Notes under the pieces: model-generated
Seen by the model: the letters and a program-made list of their open reading frames with translations, nothing else
What the model was told of the DNA's origin: nothing
Database searches by the model: none
Shown here: in pieces, positions 8,012-15,844 of the stretch
How the letters are laid out: each line of letters opens with the position of its first letter
Position numbering within the stretch: position 1 is the first letter of the stretch
Made by a program: the position numbers and the translations under genes
Origin: Alphaproteobacteria bacterium
GTDB taxonomy: Bacteria > Pseudomonadota > Alphaproteobacteria > Rhodospirillales > Casp-alpha2
DNA: 36,229 nucleotides
Assembly: GCA_014382345.1 (NCBI GenBank)
Contig: JACNJX010000115.1
Span: forward strand, 1-36,229
Direction: 5' to 3'

Positions 8012-9981
8012 GATCCTTTCCGTTGCAGCCTTTCACGAATGGCACGAACGATGGCGCCCGGCTTTATGGGTTGCCCCCGGACCTCCGACCAACAATCGAT
8101 ATCGACCAGGTATCGCGCGCGCAGCAGCCACGCCAATTCCGAATACCGCCGGTTGTCTTCGTCGATGATGTCGTCATCGGCGGCGTCGGACCAGTTGCTT
8201 TCCACCGTCATGACGCGGTCGAACCGTTCCAGCACTTCTTTGATTCCAGGTGGCATCGGCTGGAGGAAGGTGAGATGCAGGGAGGATACCTTGTGACCAT
8301 CGGCGCGCAGGCGCTCGATGGCTTCCTCGATGGCGCCCCTTGTGCCTCCCCAGCCGACGATCAGAAGATCGCCTTCGTCACCACCGAATACATCCGGTGC
8401 CTTCAGTGTCTTTTGAAAAGCCGCCAGCTTTCGACTGCGGTGCAGGATGCCCTCCTGGTTGATGTCAGGATCGTAAGCGACCCGGCTCCTGCGGTCGTGG
8501 GCCAACCCGGTCAGACAATGCATGCCGTTGGGTTGTCCGGGGATGAACCGGCGGGCGAGGCCGGTTCGGGAATCCCAATCATAGGGCATCGCTCCCTCGG
8601 GAACAGCGCTTTGGTCCACTGGAGGCGCCAGCCAGTCCTCGCTGACATTGGGCCGGGGAAAAGGTTGCTGAGACGACGCAAGGCTGGCGTCGGAAAGCAC
8701 GACGACCACCATATTGAACGCCTCGGCGATTTTTCGTGCCGTGATCATCGAATAAAAACAATCCTCGATGTCCGACGGCGCCATGACCACCTTCGGATTG
8801 TCCCCATGACCGCCGAAACACGCGAACAACAGGTCCCCTTGTTCGACCTTGGTCGGCAACCCGGTGCTCGGGCCGCCGCGCTGGACATTGACCACGACCA
8901 GTGGAATTTCCGTCATCACCGCGAGACCGATGGTTTCCTGTTTCAAAGCGAAGCCCGGACCCGAGGTGATCGTCACCGCGCATTTGCCGGCATAGGACGA
9001 TCCGATGGCGAAGGCGCAGGCGGCGATTTCGTCTTCGGCCTGGTGCACCACGCCGCCAACGTTCTGGAACACCTCGCTGAGATAATGCGAAGCCGACGTC
9101 GCCGGCGTGATCGGGTACATGGCGCAGACTTCCATGCCCGAGGCCATCACGCCGAGGCCGAGCGCAATATTGCCGTTGACAACAATCTGAGGCTTGCTCA
9201 CGTCGGACGGGGGAATCCGGAACTTGATGTCGAGGTTGGTTTCCGCCCAATCGTGCCCTGCCTCCAACAGCAGGATGTTGTTGTCGATGATGGCCTGGTC
9301 CTTCTTGGCGAAGGCAAAGGCGATCTGTTCCCTGGCGATGTCCAGATCGAGGCTGTAAATGCCGCACAACAGGCCCAGAACGAACATGTTCTTGCCGCGC
9401 CGGGGGTCAGGGACATATTTCAGGCACTCGGTCTCCATCGGAATTTCATAGACCCGGCAATCGTCGACCAGGAGTCTTTCGACGGTTTCGGTGAAGGCGG
9501 CCACGATTTCAGGATCATTATCGGTCCGCCACTTGTCCTCAAGGAGGACGATGCAACCCGGCCTAAGTTCGCCCTCTTCGAGCCGGCTGAGTAAAACCTG
9601 TTCGTTGAAGGCGACAATAAGGTCATCCTCGTCGCCCCAATTGGTGACTCGATGAGACGCCACGCGGATGCGGTTTCCGCTGGCGCCGGCCGCGCTTCGG
9701 GCCGGCGGCTGAATTTCGGCGGGAATGATCTCGGCGGTCCAGACGCCGTTTCCCATCCGTGCTGCGATCGCTCCGAATGCCTGGCCGCATCGCTGTGCGC
9801 CTTCGCCGGAATCGCTGACGATTTCGATGATGTGCTCTTTCATCGTAACAACCGGCGTGTCTTCCGGTCCGGATTGACCCCGCCGGCTTTTATCAGGCCT
9901 TGAGGGCCCTTTGGCCTTCTTGGCGGCAGGTCGTCTGGCCTGTTTTTTGGCGTGTTCTTTTTTCAGGGCCTGTGTGCTCAT
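8008..9981 (-). CDS. korA: 2-oxoacid:ferredoxin oxidoreductase, fused gamma-alpha subunit (KorA-like)
   Basis: This 657-residue subunit oxidatively decarboxylates a 2-oxoacid to acyl-CoA together with KorB. After a Lys/Arg/Ala-rich extension of about 46 residues comes the gamma domain (about 48-220, beginning IIEIVSDSGEGAQR). The alpha pyrimidine-binding domain follows, with MYPITPATSASHYLSE, ITSGPGFALKQE and RGGPSTGLPTKVEQGDL, and then a C-terminal transketolase-like domain (LLIVGWGGTRGAIEE). This gamma-alpha fusion is usual for the two-subunit type. The ribosome binding site before ATG 9981 is weak and distant. An internal ATG at 9843 would remove the basic extension but has no better site. 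The extension is unusual and could be a disordered interaction tail. The substrate is probably 2-oxoglutarate. Confidence 0.9.
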   Translation of the reverse strand: MSTQALKKEHAKKQARRPAAKKAKGPSRPDKSRRGQSGPEDTPVVTMKEHIIEIVSDSGEGAQRCGQAFGAIAARMGNGVWTAEIIPAEIQPPARSAAGASGNRIRVASHRVTNWGDEDDLIVAFNEQVLLSRLEEGELRPGCIVLLEDKWRTDNDPEIVAAFTETVERLLVDDCRVYEIPMETECLKYVPDPRRGKNMFVLGLLCGIYSLDLDIAREQIAFAFAKKDQAIIDNNILLLEAGHDWAETNLDIKFRIPPSDVSKPQIVVNGNIALGLGVMASGMEVCAMYPITPATSASHYLSEVFQNVGGVVHQAEDEIAACAFAIGSSYAGKCAVTITSGPGFALKQETIGLAVMTEIPLVVVNVQRGGPSTGLPTKVEQGDLLFACFGGHGDNPKVVMAPSDIEDCFYSMITARKIAEAFNMVVVVLSDASLASSQQPFPRPNVSEDWLAPPVDQSAVPEGAMPYDWDSRTGLARRFIPGQPNGMHCLTGLAHDRRSRVAYDPDINQEGILHRSRKLAAFQKTLKAPDVFGGDEGDLLIVGWGGTRGAIEEAIERLRADGHKVSSLHLTFLQPMPPGIKEVLERFDRVMTVESNWSDAADDDIIDEDNRRYSELAWLLRARYLVDIDCWSEVRGQPIKPGAIVRAIRERLQRKGS

Positions 9982-10002
9982 GGTGGGTGTATTCCTCTTT
10001 GT

Positions 10003-11508
10003 TCAGGCCAGCCGGACGCGGGAAAAAGTCTTCTCGCGGACGTCGAATCCGAAGGGCCCGCCAGAGCTTTTCCCCTGATCCGGCAGATAGACAAAATCCG
10101 AATCGCGGATGCCGAGATAGGCCTTCATGCCTTTGGCTGCCTTGCGCCCGGCGCCCATGGCCAGAATCACGGTGGCGCCGCCGGTAACGATGTCGCCGCC
10201 GGCGTAAACCCCCGCCATCGAGGTCGCGAGGTCCTCATCGCTCTCGATATAGCCCCACGCGTTGAGTTTGAGCTTCGATGTCTGACCGATAATGGGATTG
10301 GCATTGGTACCGATGGCATAGACGATCATGTCGGTTTCGAATTCGAATTCGCTGCCCTCGATGGGAACGGGGCGCCGGCGGCCCGAGTCGTCGGGCTCAC
10401 CCAATTCCATGCGAACGCACTTCATGGCGCGAACGTTGTTGTCCTCATCACCAAGAATTTCCACCGGCGCCGTCAGCCAATGGAATTCAATGCCTTCCTC
10501 CTCGGCATGATCGGTCTCCTCCGCCCGGGCAGGGCTTTCCGCCTTGGTGCGGCGATAGACGCAGGAGACCTTTTCCGCGCCCAACCGCAGACAGACACGC
10601 ATCGCATCCATCGCCGTGTTGCCGGCGCCGATCACGGCGACCTGGCGGCCCAGGTGCAAGGGTGTGTCATAGTCCGGGAATTCTCCGGCGTGCATAAGAT
10701 TGCAGCGGGTCAGAAGCTCGTTGGCGGAAAGCACCCCGTTGAGGGATTCTCCGGGGATGCCCATGAAGCTTGGGTAACCGGCGCCTGTGCCGATGAACAC
10801 GGCATCAAAATCCATTTCGTCGAGCATCTGTTCGATGGTGAAAAGGCGCCCGACCAGGGTATTGCACTTTATTTTGACGCCCAGCCTGGCAAGGGCGGAG
10901 ACCTCGGCGTCGATAACCTCGTTGGGAAGGCGGAATTCGGGTATGCCATAGCGGAGCACGCCGCCCGGCTTGTGGAAGGCTTCATAGACGGTGACGTCGC
11001 AACCGGCCTTGGCCATATCGGCCGCGCATGCGATCCCGGCGGGACCCGAGCCGACAATACCAATGCGAAAACCGTTGGGTTCTATGTAGGGAACGTTGCT
11101 CCAGCCTTCCTTGATCGCCAGGTCGCCGAGCCAGCGCTCCAGCCTGCCGATGGCCACCGGCTCCAGCGTATCGCCGACGGGGCAGACGCCCTCGCACTGG
11201 TCCTCCTGTGGGCACACGCGGCCGCAGATGGCCGGCAACAGGTTGGCATCGGTGAGGATGTCATACGCGCCCTGATAATCCTTTTCGATAGTCTTTGCGA
11301 TAAAACCGGGAATGTCGATGCCGACAGGACAACCTGCAACGCAAGCGGCCTCGGGGCACATGAGGCATCGTTCACATTCGTTAAGCGTTTCGTCCAACCC
11401 GTAACCGAGCGCCACCTCGGAGAAATTCTTCGCCCTTTCCCCGGGGTCCTGCACGGCAATCGGCGTTCGTTCCTGCGGGATTGTCCGTATGGTTTTCTTT
11501 TTCGCCAT
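10003..11508 (-). CDS. NfnB/GltD-like FAD- and NADPH-binding iron-sulfur oxidoreductase
   Basis: This 501-residue protein has the fold of the glutamate synthase small subunit and of NfnB/SudA. The N-terminal part carries C45, C48, C51, C56 and C60, followed by a second group C95, C99, C105, C109, enough for two [4Fe-4S] clusters. IVGSGPAGIACAADMA near 151 is the FAD site, VIGAGNTAMDAMRV the NAD(P)H site, and YAGGDIVTGGATVI the second FAD segment. Its ATG at 11508 overlaps the stop of the upstream gene as TGATG. With that partner it matches NfnAB (NADH-dependent ferredoxin:NADP oxidoreductase; sulfide dehydrogenase SudAB in Pyrococcus), not GltBD, because no large glutamate synthase subunit is present. 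Electron bifurcation is inference. Confidence 0.85.
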   Translation of the reverse strand: MAKKKTIRTIPQERTPIAVQDPGERAKNFSEVALGYGLDETLNECERCLMCPEAACVAGCPVGIDIPGFIAKTIEKDYQGAYDILTDANLLPAICGRVCPQEDQCEGVCPVGDTLEPVAIGRLERWLGDLAIKEGWSNVPYIEPNGFRIGIVGSGPAGIACAADMAKAGCDVTVYEAFHKPGGVLRYGIPEFRLPNEVIDAEVSALARLGVKIKCNTLVGRLFTIEQMLDEMDFDAVFIGTGAGYPSFMGIPGESLNGVLSANELLTRCNLMHAGEFPDYDTPLHLGRQVAVIGAGNTAMDAMRVCLRLGAEKVSCVYRRTKAESPARAEETDHAEEEGIEFHWLTAPVEILGDEDNNVRAMKCVRMELGEPDDSGRRRPVPIEGSEFEFETDMIVYAIGTNANPIIGQTSKLKLNAWGYIESDEDLATSMAGVYAGGDIVTGGATVILAMGAGRKAAKGMKAYLGIRDSDFVYLPDQGKSSGGPFGFDVREKTFSRVRLA

Positions 11509-12431
11509 CACGATGCCTTTCCGGCACGACAGGTTTCGGTCCACCGTTCCACCGCCAGTTTTTCATCTTCCGTGAACCGCTTCAGGCGATTCATGAGATC
11601 GTCAAAGTCGACTTGGTGGCCATCGAAATCGGGTCCGTCGACACAGGCGAATTGCATCTTTCCACCGATCTTGACCCGGCAGCCGCCGCACATGCCCGTG
11701 CCATCGACCATGATCGGATTCAGGCTCACCGAGGTTTTGATGCCTGAAGGTCGCGTCGTTTCCGCGCACGCCTTCATCATAATCGGTGGACCGATGGCAA
11801 TGACCTCGTCAATGTCATCATGGTTGTCCATGGCCGCCTTGATTCCTTCGGTGACCAGACCTTTGATGCCGACCGATCCGTCGTCGCTGCAGATAATGAA
11901 CTCGTCGCAGTATTTTCTGAACTTGTCTTCCCAGAAGACCAGATCCTTGTTCCTGAACCCGATAACGCCGATCACATAGGCGCCATTCTCTTTGAAGGCG
12001 CGGGCCTGAGGGAAGACCGGCGCAACCCCCAATCCGCCGCCGACGCAGACTACCTTACCAAGGTCGCCGATGTGGCTGGGTTCGCCCATGGGACCGACGA
12101 CGCTGAAAAGCGTGGTCCCGGTCCGGCAGGCTTGCTGCATCTCTTTCGTCGTCTTGCCGACGGCCTGGATGACAAGCGTTATGGTTCCCTTGTCGCGGTC
12201 AAAATCTGCGATCGTGAGGGGAATGCGTTCGCCATGCTCCCGGGGAATGACGATGACGAATTGGCCCGGCTTCGCCGCCTTCGCCATCATCGGGTGGCGG
12301 AATTCGAGCAAATAAGTGACGTCAGAAAAATCTTCCCGCGCCACGATCTCAACTGCAGGCTCCTCGTCAACCATAGGCAGCGGATCGATGGTTTTGGACA
12401 AGACAGCCCCGTCGCCCGATTTGGCGCCCAT
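11508..12431 (-). CDS. NfnA/SudB-like ferredoxin-NADP reductase subunit
   Basis: This 307-residue protein of the ferredoxin reductase/dihydroorotate dehydrogenase electron-transfer family is the first gene of the operon. PGQFVIVIP and ERIPLTIADFD (about 55-76) bind FAD. VCVGGGLGVAPVFPQARAFK (about 128-147) binds NAD(P). The C-terminal VDGTGMCGGCRVKIG supplies C248 and C251, with C263 further on, plus D243 just before. Three Cys and one Asp fit the unusual Asp(Cys)3 [2Fe-2S] site reported for Pyrococcus SudB. GGAGGT precedes the ATG. About 73 bases before the start is an FNR/Dnr-type box with a well-spaced -10. It probably exchanges electrons between NAD(P)H and the ferredoxin made by KorAB. 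Confidence 0.86.
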   Translation of the reverse strand: MGAKSGDGAVLSKTIDPLPMVDEEPAVEIVAREDFSDVTYLLEFRHPMMAKAAKPGQFVIVIPREHGERIPLTIADFDRDKGTITLVIQAVGKTTKEMQQACRTGTTLFSVVGPMGEPSHIGDLGKVVCVGGGLGVAPVFPQARAFKENGAYVIGVIGFRNKDLVFWEDKFRKYCDEFIICSDDGSVGIKGLVTEGIKAAMDNHDDIDEVIAIGPPIMMKACAETTRPSGIKTSVSLNPIMVDGTGMCGGCRVKIGGKMQFACVDGPDFDGHQVDFDDLMNRLKRFTEDEKLAVERWTETCRAGKAS

Positions 12432-12470
12432 TTTTGAATACCTCCGGCACCGGCGATAACATATTGAGCT

Positions 12471-12476
12471 ATCATA
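12471..12476 (-). promoter_or_regulatory. -10 element of the Kor/Nfn operon
   Basis: TATGAT on the minus strand is centred 31 bases downstream of the TTGAC-N4-GTCAA palindrome centre. That is the spacing expected when the activator sits at -41.5 (class II). The predicted transcript start lies near 12463, about 30 bases before the ATG. Confidence 0.6.
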
Positions 12477-12497
12477 GGCTTCTAACGCCGGCGGGCA

Positions 12498-12511
12498 TTG
12501 ACTTCCGTCAA
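12498..12511. promoter_or_regulatory. FNR/Dnr-type box of the Kor/Nfn operon
   Basis: TTGACTTCCGTCAA is a perfect TTGAC-N4-GTCAA palindrome upstream of the first gene of the operon. Its placement relative to the TATGAT -10 fits a class II activator site for an FNR/Dnr/NnrR-family protein. Confidence 0.78.
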
Positions 12512-12745
12512 GTCCGTCTCAACTGTGCAGTGGCTCTTGCTGAGTGGTGGCTGACGCGTTGCGCTATGTCCTTGTCGCCTTCCTGCACGCGCTCTCCGGC
12601 GCGCTGGACCCGGAGCGCATTGCCGGTGTGGAACCCGGACACCATTCTTTAGCTCTGTTCTTTAACTATGGGGGATTTCGGACCGGCGGCGAATGTCACT
12701 CGCGTCCCTTGTCCGCTTTTTTCTTTTTACTTCCCGGGCAACGTC

Positions 12746-13183
12746 TCAGGTGTCTTCGCCGGGTATATAAGGGCGGTAACACATGTCGGTTTCCAGGACA
12801 TGCTCTTCCAGCCATGCCGACAGCACTTTAACGATTTCACCGCTGATGGCGGCGCTGGGGGCATTCACATATGCTTCGTAGAGGATCTGCAAGTCTTCGA
12901 TAATTTTCCGGTGTTCGCCGGCGTGGGCTTCCAAATCGGGAAACCCGTGCCTTTTCATCAGCATTTCCTCGCGCTGGAAATGCGCCACCGCACGATCAAT
13001 CAGAACCTTGAGAATCCGTCCGATCGCCCTCTCATCGGTTCCTGACAGGTGCGCCTCGTCAATGTGGTTGATCAGGCTGAAGATTACGATGTGGTCGGCG
13101 TCCAGGCTATCGACACCGACCCGAAATTCATTGGTCCAAATCAAAAGCGCCACAAAATTCCCGGCCTTTCGTTTCTCCGACAT
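12746..13183 (-). CDS. Bacteriohemerythrin
   Basis: This 145-residue single-domain hemerythrin has a four-helix bundle with a diiron site that binds O2 or NO. The family pattern is complete: WTNEFRVGVDSLDADH near residue 16, HFQREEMLMKRHGFPDLEAH near 68 (H, E and H ligands), GEHRKII next, and WLEEHVLETD near the end supplying the last His and Asp. GAGGT sits almost against the ATG, which is tighter than usual, but no other Met is available. It is divergent from the heme-copper reductase operon, with a TTGAC-N4-ATCAA box between them, and a second hemerythrin closes that operon. NO or O2 scavenging, storage or delivery for that enzyme is plausible but unproven. Confidence 0.9.
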   Translation of the reverse strand: MSEKRKAGNFVALLIWTNEFRVGVDSLDADHIVIFSLINHIDEAHLSGTDERAIGRILKVLIDRAVAHFQREEMLMKRHGFPDLEAHAGEHRKIIEDLQILYEAYVNAPSAAISGEIVKVLSAWLEEHVLETDMCYRPYIPGEDT

Positions 13184-13227
13184 ACCTCATCAACGCTGAT
13201 CGTCCTATGGATGGCCCTTCGGGCGCC

Positions 13228-13241
13228 TTGACTAAAATCAA
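13228..13241. promoter_or_regulatory. FNR/Dnr-type box between hemerythrin and the heme-copper operon
   Basis: TTGACTAAAATCAA matches TTGAC-N4-ATCAA. It lies 51 bases from the hemerythrin start codon (centre 13234.5) and 81 bases from the first start of the plus-strand operon, so either or both could be controlled. I find no convincing -10 at class II spacing on either side. Confidence 0.65.
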
Positions 13242-13315
13242 GGATGGCGGTGCATGTCCATGGTTAGGTAAACTCCTGAAATTCGGATTTTTGGGAGAGA
13301 AGGAGATTCGGTTCC

Positions 13316-13483
13316 ATGGAAGAGACGCAAGCCAATTCGGGCGGCGCTGACGAGCCCATCCCGTTCATGCAGCAATTGATGGATAACCCGTTCTTGTTGT
13401 TGTTCATAGGGGTCACCATGCCTACGGTTTTTTACATTCTTTGGGGGATCATGGAAATTACCGCCATCCCCATAGCCAATTAG
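13316..13483 (+). CDS. Single-helix small subunit of the heme-copper reductase
   Basis: This 55-residue protein has a short hydrophilic start (MEETQANSGGADEPIPF) and one membrane helix (about 25-45, PFLLLFIGVTMPTVFYILWG). AAGGAG lies about 13 bases before the ATG, with the purine stretch extending nearer, and the gene ends 11 bases before the CuA subunit starts. Its size, single helix and position resemble subunit IIa (CbaD) of B-family (ba3-type) oxidases, which supplies the helix missing from subunit II. I could not check homology. It was identified by reading the sequence between the promoter region and subunit II. Confidence 0.7.
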   Translation: MEETQANSGGADEPIPFMQQLMDNPFLLLFIGVTMPTVFYILWGIMEITAIPIAN

Positions 13484-13494
13484 GGGGATGAGAC

Positions 13495-14037
13495 ATGTCA
13501 ATTTTCCCGCCTGAACAACGGATCTGGTGGAAAGAACCCATTGAGCGGTCCGAAATCCTGTGGGTCGTCATCGCCCTTGTGTGGTGTCTGATCCTGTTCT
13601 TCATGATGCCCTATTGGCACATTGTCGGCGAACAGAACCTCACCAACGAAGCCTACCGAATCAAACCTGAAGCCTTCGCCAAGCGCACCGAGGCTTTCGC
13701 CGAAAAGTATAAGGTGCGTGAAGAAGGCGATACTGGGATTCCCGTCGTCCGCCCACCTGCCGGCAGCGATATCTACATGCTGGGCCGCCTGTGGGAATGG
13801 TGGCCGGTCCTGGAGTTGCAAAAAGACAAGACCTACCGGCTGCACCTGTCTTCGCTGGACTGGCAGCATGGCTTTTCGCTTTTGCCGGAAAACATCAACA
13901 TCCAGGTCCACCCAGATTATGAGATGGTGATTACCATCAAACCGAACCGGTCCGGTGAATATTCCGTCGTCTGCAACGAGTTTTGCGGCATCGGCCATCA
14001 CACGATGGTCGGCAAAATTTATGTCGTGGACAAGTAA
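13495..14037 (+). CDS. CuA-containing subunit II of a ba3-like heme-copper reductase
   Basis: This 180-residue protein has one N-terminal membrane helix (about 20-40, ILWVVIALVWCLILFFMMPY) and a periplasmic cupredoxin domain. The binuclear CuA ligands are all present: H125 in DWQHGFSL, C160 and C164 in CNEFC, H168, and M171 in HHTM. It accepts electrons from a soluble carrier such as cytochrome c or cupredoxin and passes them to subunit I. This is a difference from cNOR, where NorC carries heme c. It follows the one-helix subunit by 11 bases and precedes subunit I by 6-12 bases. It has the short single-helix form of B-family subunit II, not the two-helix form of aa3 oxidases. Confidence 0.9.
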   Translation: MSIFPPEQRIWWKEPIERSEILWVVIALVWCLILFFMMPYWHIVGEQNLTNEAYRIKPEAFAKRTEAFAEKYKVREEGDTGIPVVRPPAGSDIYMLGRLWEWWPVLELQKDKTYRLHLSSLDWQHGFSLLPENINIQVHPDYEMVITIKPNRSGEYSVVCNEFCGIGHHTMVGKIYVVDK

Positions 14038-14049
14038 GGGAGCATGACA

Positions 14050-15741
14050 ATGACTATCAACAGAGACTTCCGGACTTGCCCCGATACCGGGTTCAAGATC
14101 CATCTTCCCGCCGACAAGCTGATTAAGTGGAATGCCGTAAGCGGCGTCGTCTTCCTGATGATCGGTGGACTTTTTGGCATCGCCGTCGCCCTGACGCGAT
14201 GGCCGGCGGTACATCTGCTTCCCGCCGACTGGTTCTATCTGGCGCTGACCGCGCATGGACTGGACGTTCTTCTGGTGTGGCTGATTTTTTTCGAGGTCGC
14301 GATCCTGTATTTCGCCTCCTCCGTTCTATTAGGCAGCAGGCTGGCTTCGCCCAAAGCAGCGTGGGCAGGCTATTGGCTGATGCTGATCGGCGCCGTGATG
14401 ACCAACATCGCGGTTCTCAGGGGCGATTCGTCCGTCATGTTCACATCCTATGTTCCGATGAAGGCGGCTCCCGATTTCTATCTCGGCATCATCCTCTTCG
14501 CCGTCGGTGCATTACTGGCGTGTTTCGTGTTCTTCGGGACGCTGGTTATCGCCAAGCAGGAAAAAACCTATGAGGGCTCGGTGCCTCTGGTCACCTTCGG
14601 TGCCACGGTGGCGGCCGTCATCGCAGTGTTCACCATTGCCGCCGGCGCCATCATCCTGGTCCCCACCCTGCTGTGGTCGGTCGGCTATATCAGCCACATC
14701 GACACCCTGATGTACAAGGTAGTGTGGTGGGGTATGGGTCATTCGTCGCAGCAGATCAACGTCGCGGCCCACATCGCCGTCTGGTACGCCTTGGCCGCTA
14801 TCCTGTTCGGCGCCAAGCCATTGTCCGAAAAGGTCAGCCGTACGGCGTTCCTGCTCTACATCCTGTTCCTGCAACTGGCCAGCGCCCACCATCTGCTGGT
14901 GGAACCCGGTCTGAGCTCGGAATACAAGATATTCAACACGTCCTACGCCATCTATCTGGCGGTTCTGGCCAGCATGATCCACGGCCTGACGGTGCCGGGT
15001 TCGGTCGAAGCGGCGCAGCGCAAGAAGGGCTTCAACAAGGGGCTGTTCGAATGGCTAAGAAAGGCGCCCTGGGGCAATCCGGCGTTTTCCGGTTTTGCCC
15101 TGTCGGTGGTCATGTTCGGTTTCCTGGGCGGCATCTCAGGCGTCATGATGGGCACCGAACAACTTAACATCATCATCCACAACACCATCTATGTGCCCGG
15201 CCATTTCCACGCCACCGTGGTGACCGGCACGACGCTTGCCTTCATGGCGCTGGCCTATTGGCTGGTGCCGACGTTGTGGCAGAAGGAACTGGTCTTGCCC
15301 GGACTCGCCAAGTGGCAACCCTACCTGTTCGGAATCGGCATGGGGCTGGTTTCGGTGTTCATGATGGGGGCCGGCACCCTTGGCGTGCCGCGCCGGCATT
15401 GGGACATCAACTTTGCCGATGCGGTGATGGGGTATGACTTCCCCGGCGCGGCCCATCTGATGATGGGGTTGAACGGCATGGCCGCACTGATGGGCGCCCT
15501 TGGTGGGGCTATCTTCATCCTCAACATGGTCGGCACCATTTTGTGGGGCAAGCCCAAGACCAAGGCCGCCGAAGAAGAAGCGCCGGCACCCGCGCCGGAA
15601 CCGGTGGTCGCCACCTACGGCAACGCCGGTACCATGGCGGTGCCGGGGACCTTTACCCTGGCCATGGTCTTCCTGGTCTCGTTCGTTCTCTACTACTTCG
15701 TGAACTGGAAGTATCTGGCCGGTGTGTGGCCGCTGAGCTGA
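14050..15741 (+). CDS. Heme-copper reductase subunit I with Gln at the active-site Tyr position; probable non-canonical NO reductase
   Basis: This is a 563-residue catalytic membrane subunit with about 13 helices. Low-spin heme ligands are H69 (TAHGLD) and H387. H385 in VPGHFHAT ligates the catalytic heme, and H231, H280 and H281 (SAHHLL) ligate CuB/FeB. VPGHFH matches ba3-type (B-family) oxidases. The canonical GHP-x-x-Y segment, however, reads GHSSQQ, so Q235 replaces the His-crosslinked Tyr that O2 reductases need. Loss of that Tyr is typical of NO-reducing families (cNOR, qNOR, eNOR, sNOR, gNOR). The setting is a CuA subunit, SenC and a nirS cluster without norCB. This recalls norSY-senC (sNOR) of nitrifiers. 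ATG 14050 has GGGAG at good spacing, and ATG 14044 is too close to it. Activity is inferred. Confidence 0.85.
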   Translation: MTINRDFRTCPDTGFKIHLPADKLIKWNAVSGVVFLMIGGLFGIAVALTRWPAVHLLPADWFYLALTAHGLDVLLVWLIFFEVAILYFASSVLLGSRLASPKAAWAGYWLMLIGAVMTNIAVLRGDSSVMFTSYVPMKAAPDFYLGIILFAVGALLACFVFFGTLVIAKQEKTYEGSVPLVTFGATVAAVIAVFTIAAGAIILVPTLLWSVGYISHIDTLMYKVVWWGMGHSSQQINVAAHIAVWYALAAILFGAKPLSEKVSRTAFLLYILFLQLASAHHLLVEPGLSSEYKIFNTSYAIYLAVLASMIHGLTVPGSVEAAQRKKGFNKGLFEWLRKAPWGNPAFSGFALSVVMFGFLGGISGVMMGTEQLNIIIHNTIYVPGHFHATVVTGTTLAFMALAYWLVPTLWQKELVLPGLAKWQPYLFGIGMGLVSVFMMGAGTLGVPRRHWDINFADAVMGYDFPGAAHLMMGLNGMAALMGALGGAIFILNMVGTILWGKPKTKAAEEEAPAPAPEPVVATYGNAGTMAVPGTFTLAMVFLVSFVLYYFVNWKYLAGVWPLS

Positions 15742-15747
15742 GCAAAA

Positions 15748-15788
15748 GGGACGGCGAGAGGCCCCTCTCCCGGCCTCTCCGCCGTCCC
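15748..15788 (+). other. Strong intercistronic hairpin after reductase subunit I
   Basis: GGGACGGC and GAGAGGCC (15748-15763) pair with GGCCTCTC (15772-15779) and GCCGTCCC (15781-15788), with one bulged C and an 8-base loop. No T-run follows, so it is unlikely to be an intrinsic terminator. It could act as a 3' mRNA stabiliser or processing site that keeps the three structural-subunit messages more abundant than the accessory genes downstream. Confidence 0.65.
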
Positions 15789-15844
15789 ATCCCTCCGGCC
15801 AGAAAGGCCAGGGGAGCCCCTGAACAACCTGTGGTGAGCACCCC

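Larger units (their letters stand above)
12432..12745. other. Intergenic region carrying the Kor/Nfn operon promoter
   Basis: This is 314 bases without a convincing gene. The nfnA-proximal third contains the FNR/Dnr-type box and -10 listed separately. The remainder, up to the end of the hemerythrin gene at 12746, has only short open frames with no ribosome binding site or known motif. No terminator is evident for the hemerythrin gene, which reads into this region. Confidence 0.6.

Noticed and set aside
7978-9594. Long open frame (538 codons) on the plus strand
   Set aside because: It is antisense to korA and has no ribosome binding site or motif.
9952-11979. Long open frame (675 codons) on the plus strand
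   Set aside because: It is antisense to the NfnA/NfnB-like genes, which have clear family motifs and ribosome binding sites. The frame is open only because of high GC codon bias.
12464-12474. TTGAGCTATCA as another FNR-type box
   Set aside because: The half-sites are separated by three bases and the sequence coincides with the -10 region. The perfect box at 12498 explains the promoter better.
12544-12831. Possible 95-residue gene on the plus strand
   Set aside because: It starts with GTG without a ribosome binding site, runs into the antisense of the hemerythrin gene, and its product has no coherent composition.
13316-15741. Calling the heme-copper genes a ba3-type cytochrome c oxidase
   Set aside because: Subunit I lacks the Tyr of the GHP-x-x-Y motif that oxygen reduction requires, although the overall fold and CuA subunit look oxidase-like.
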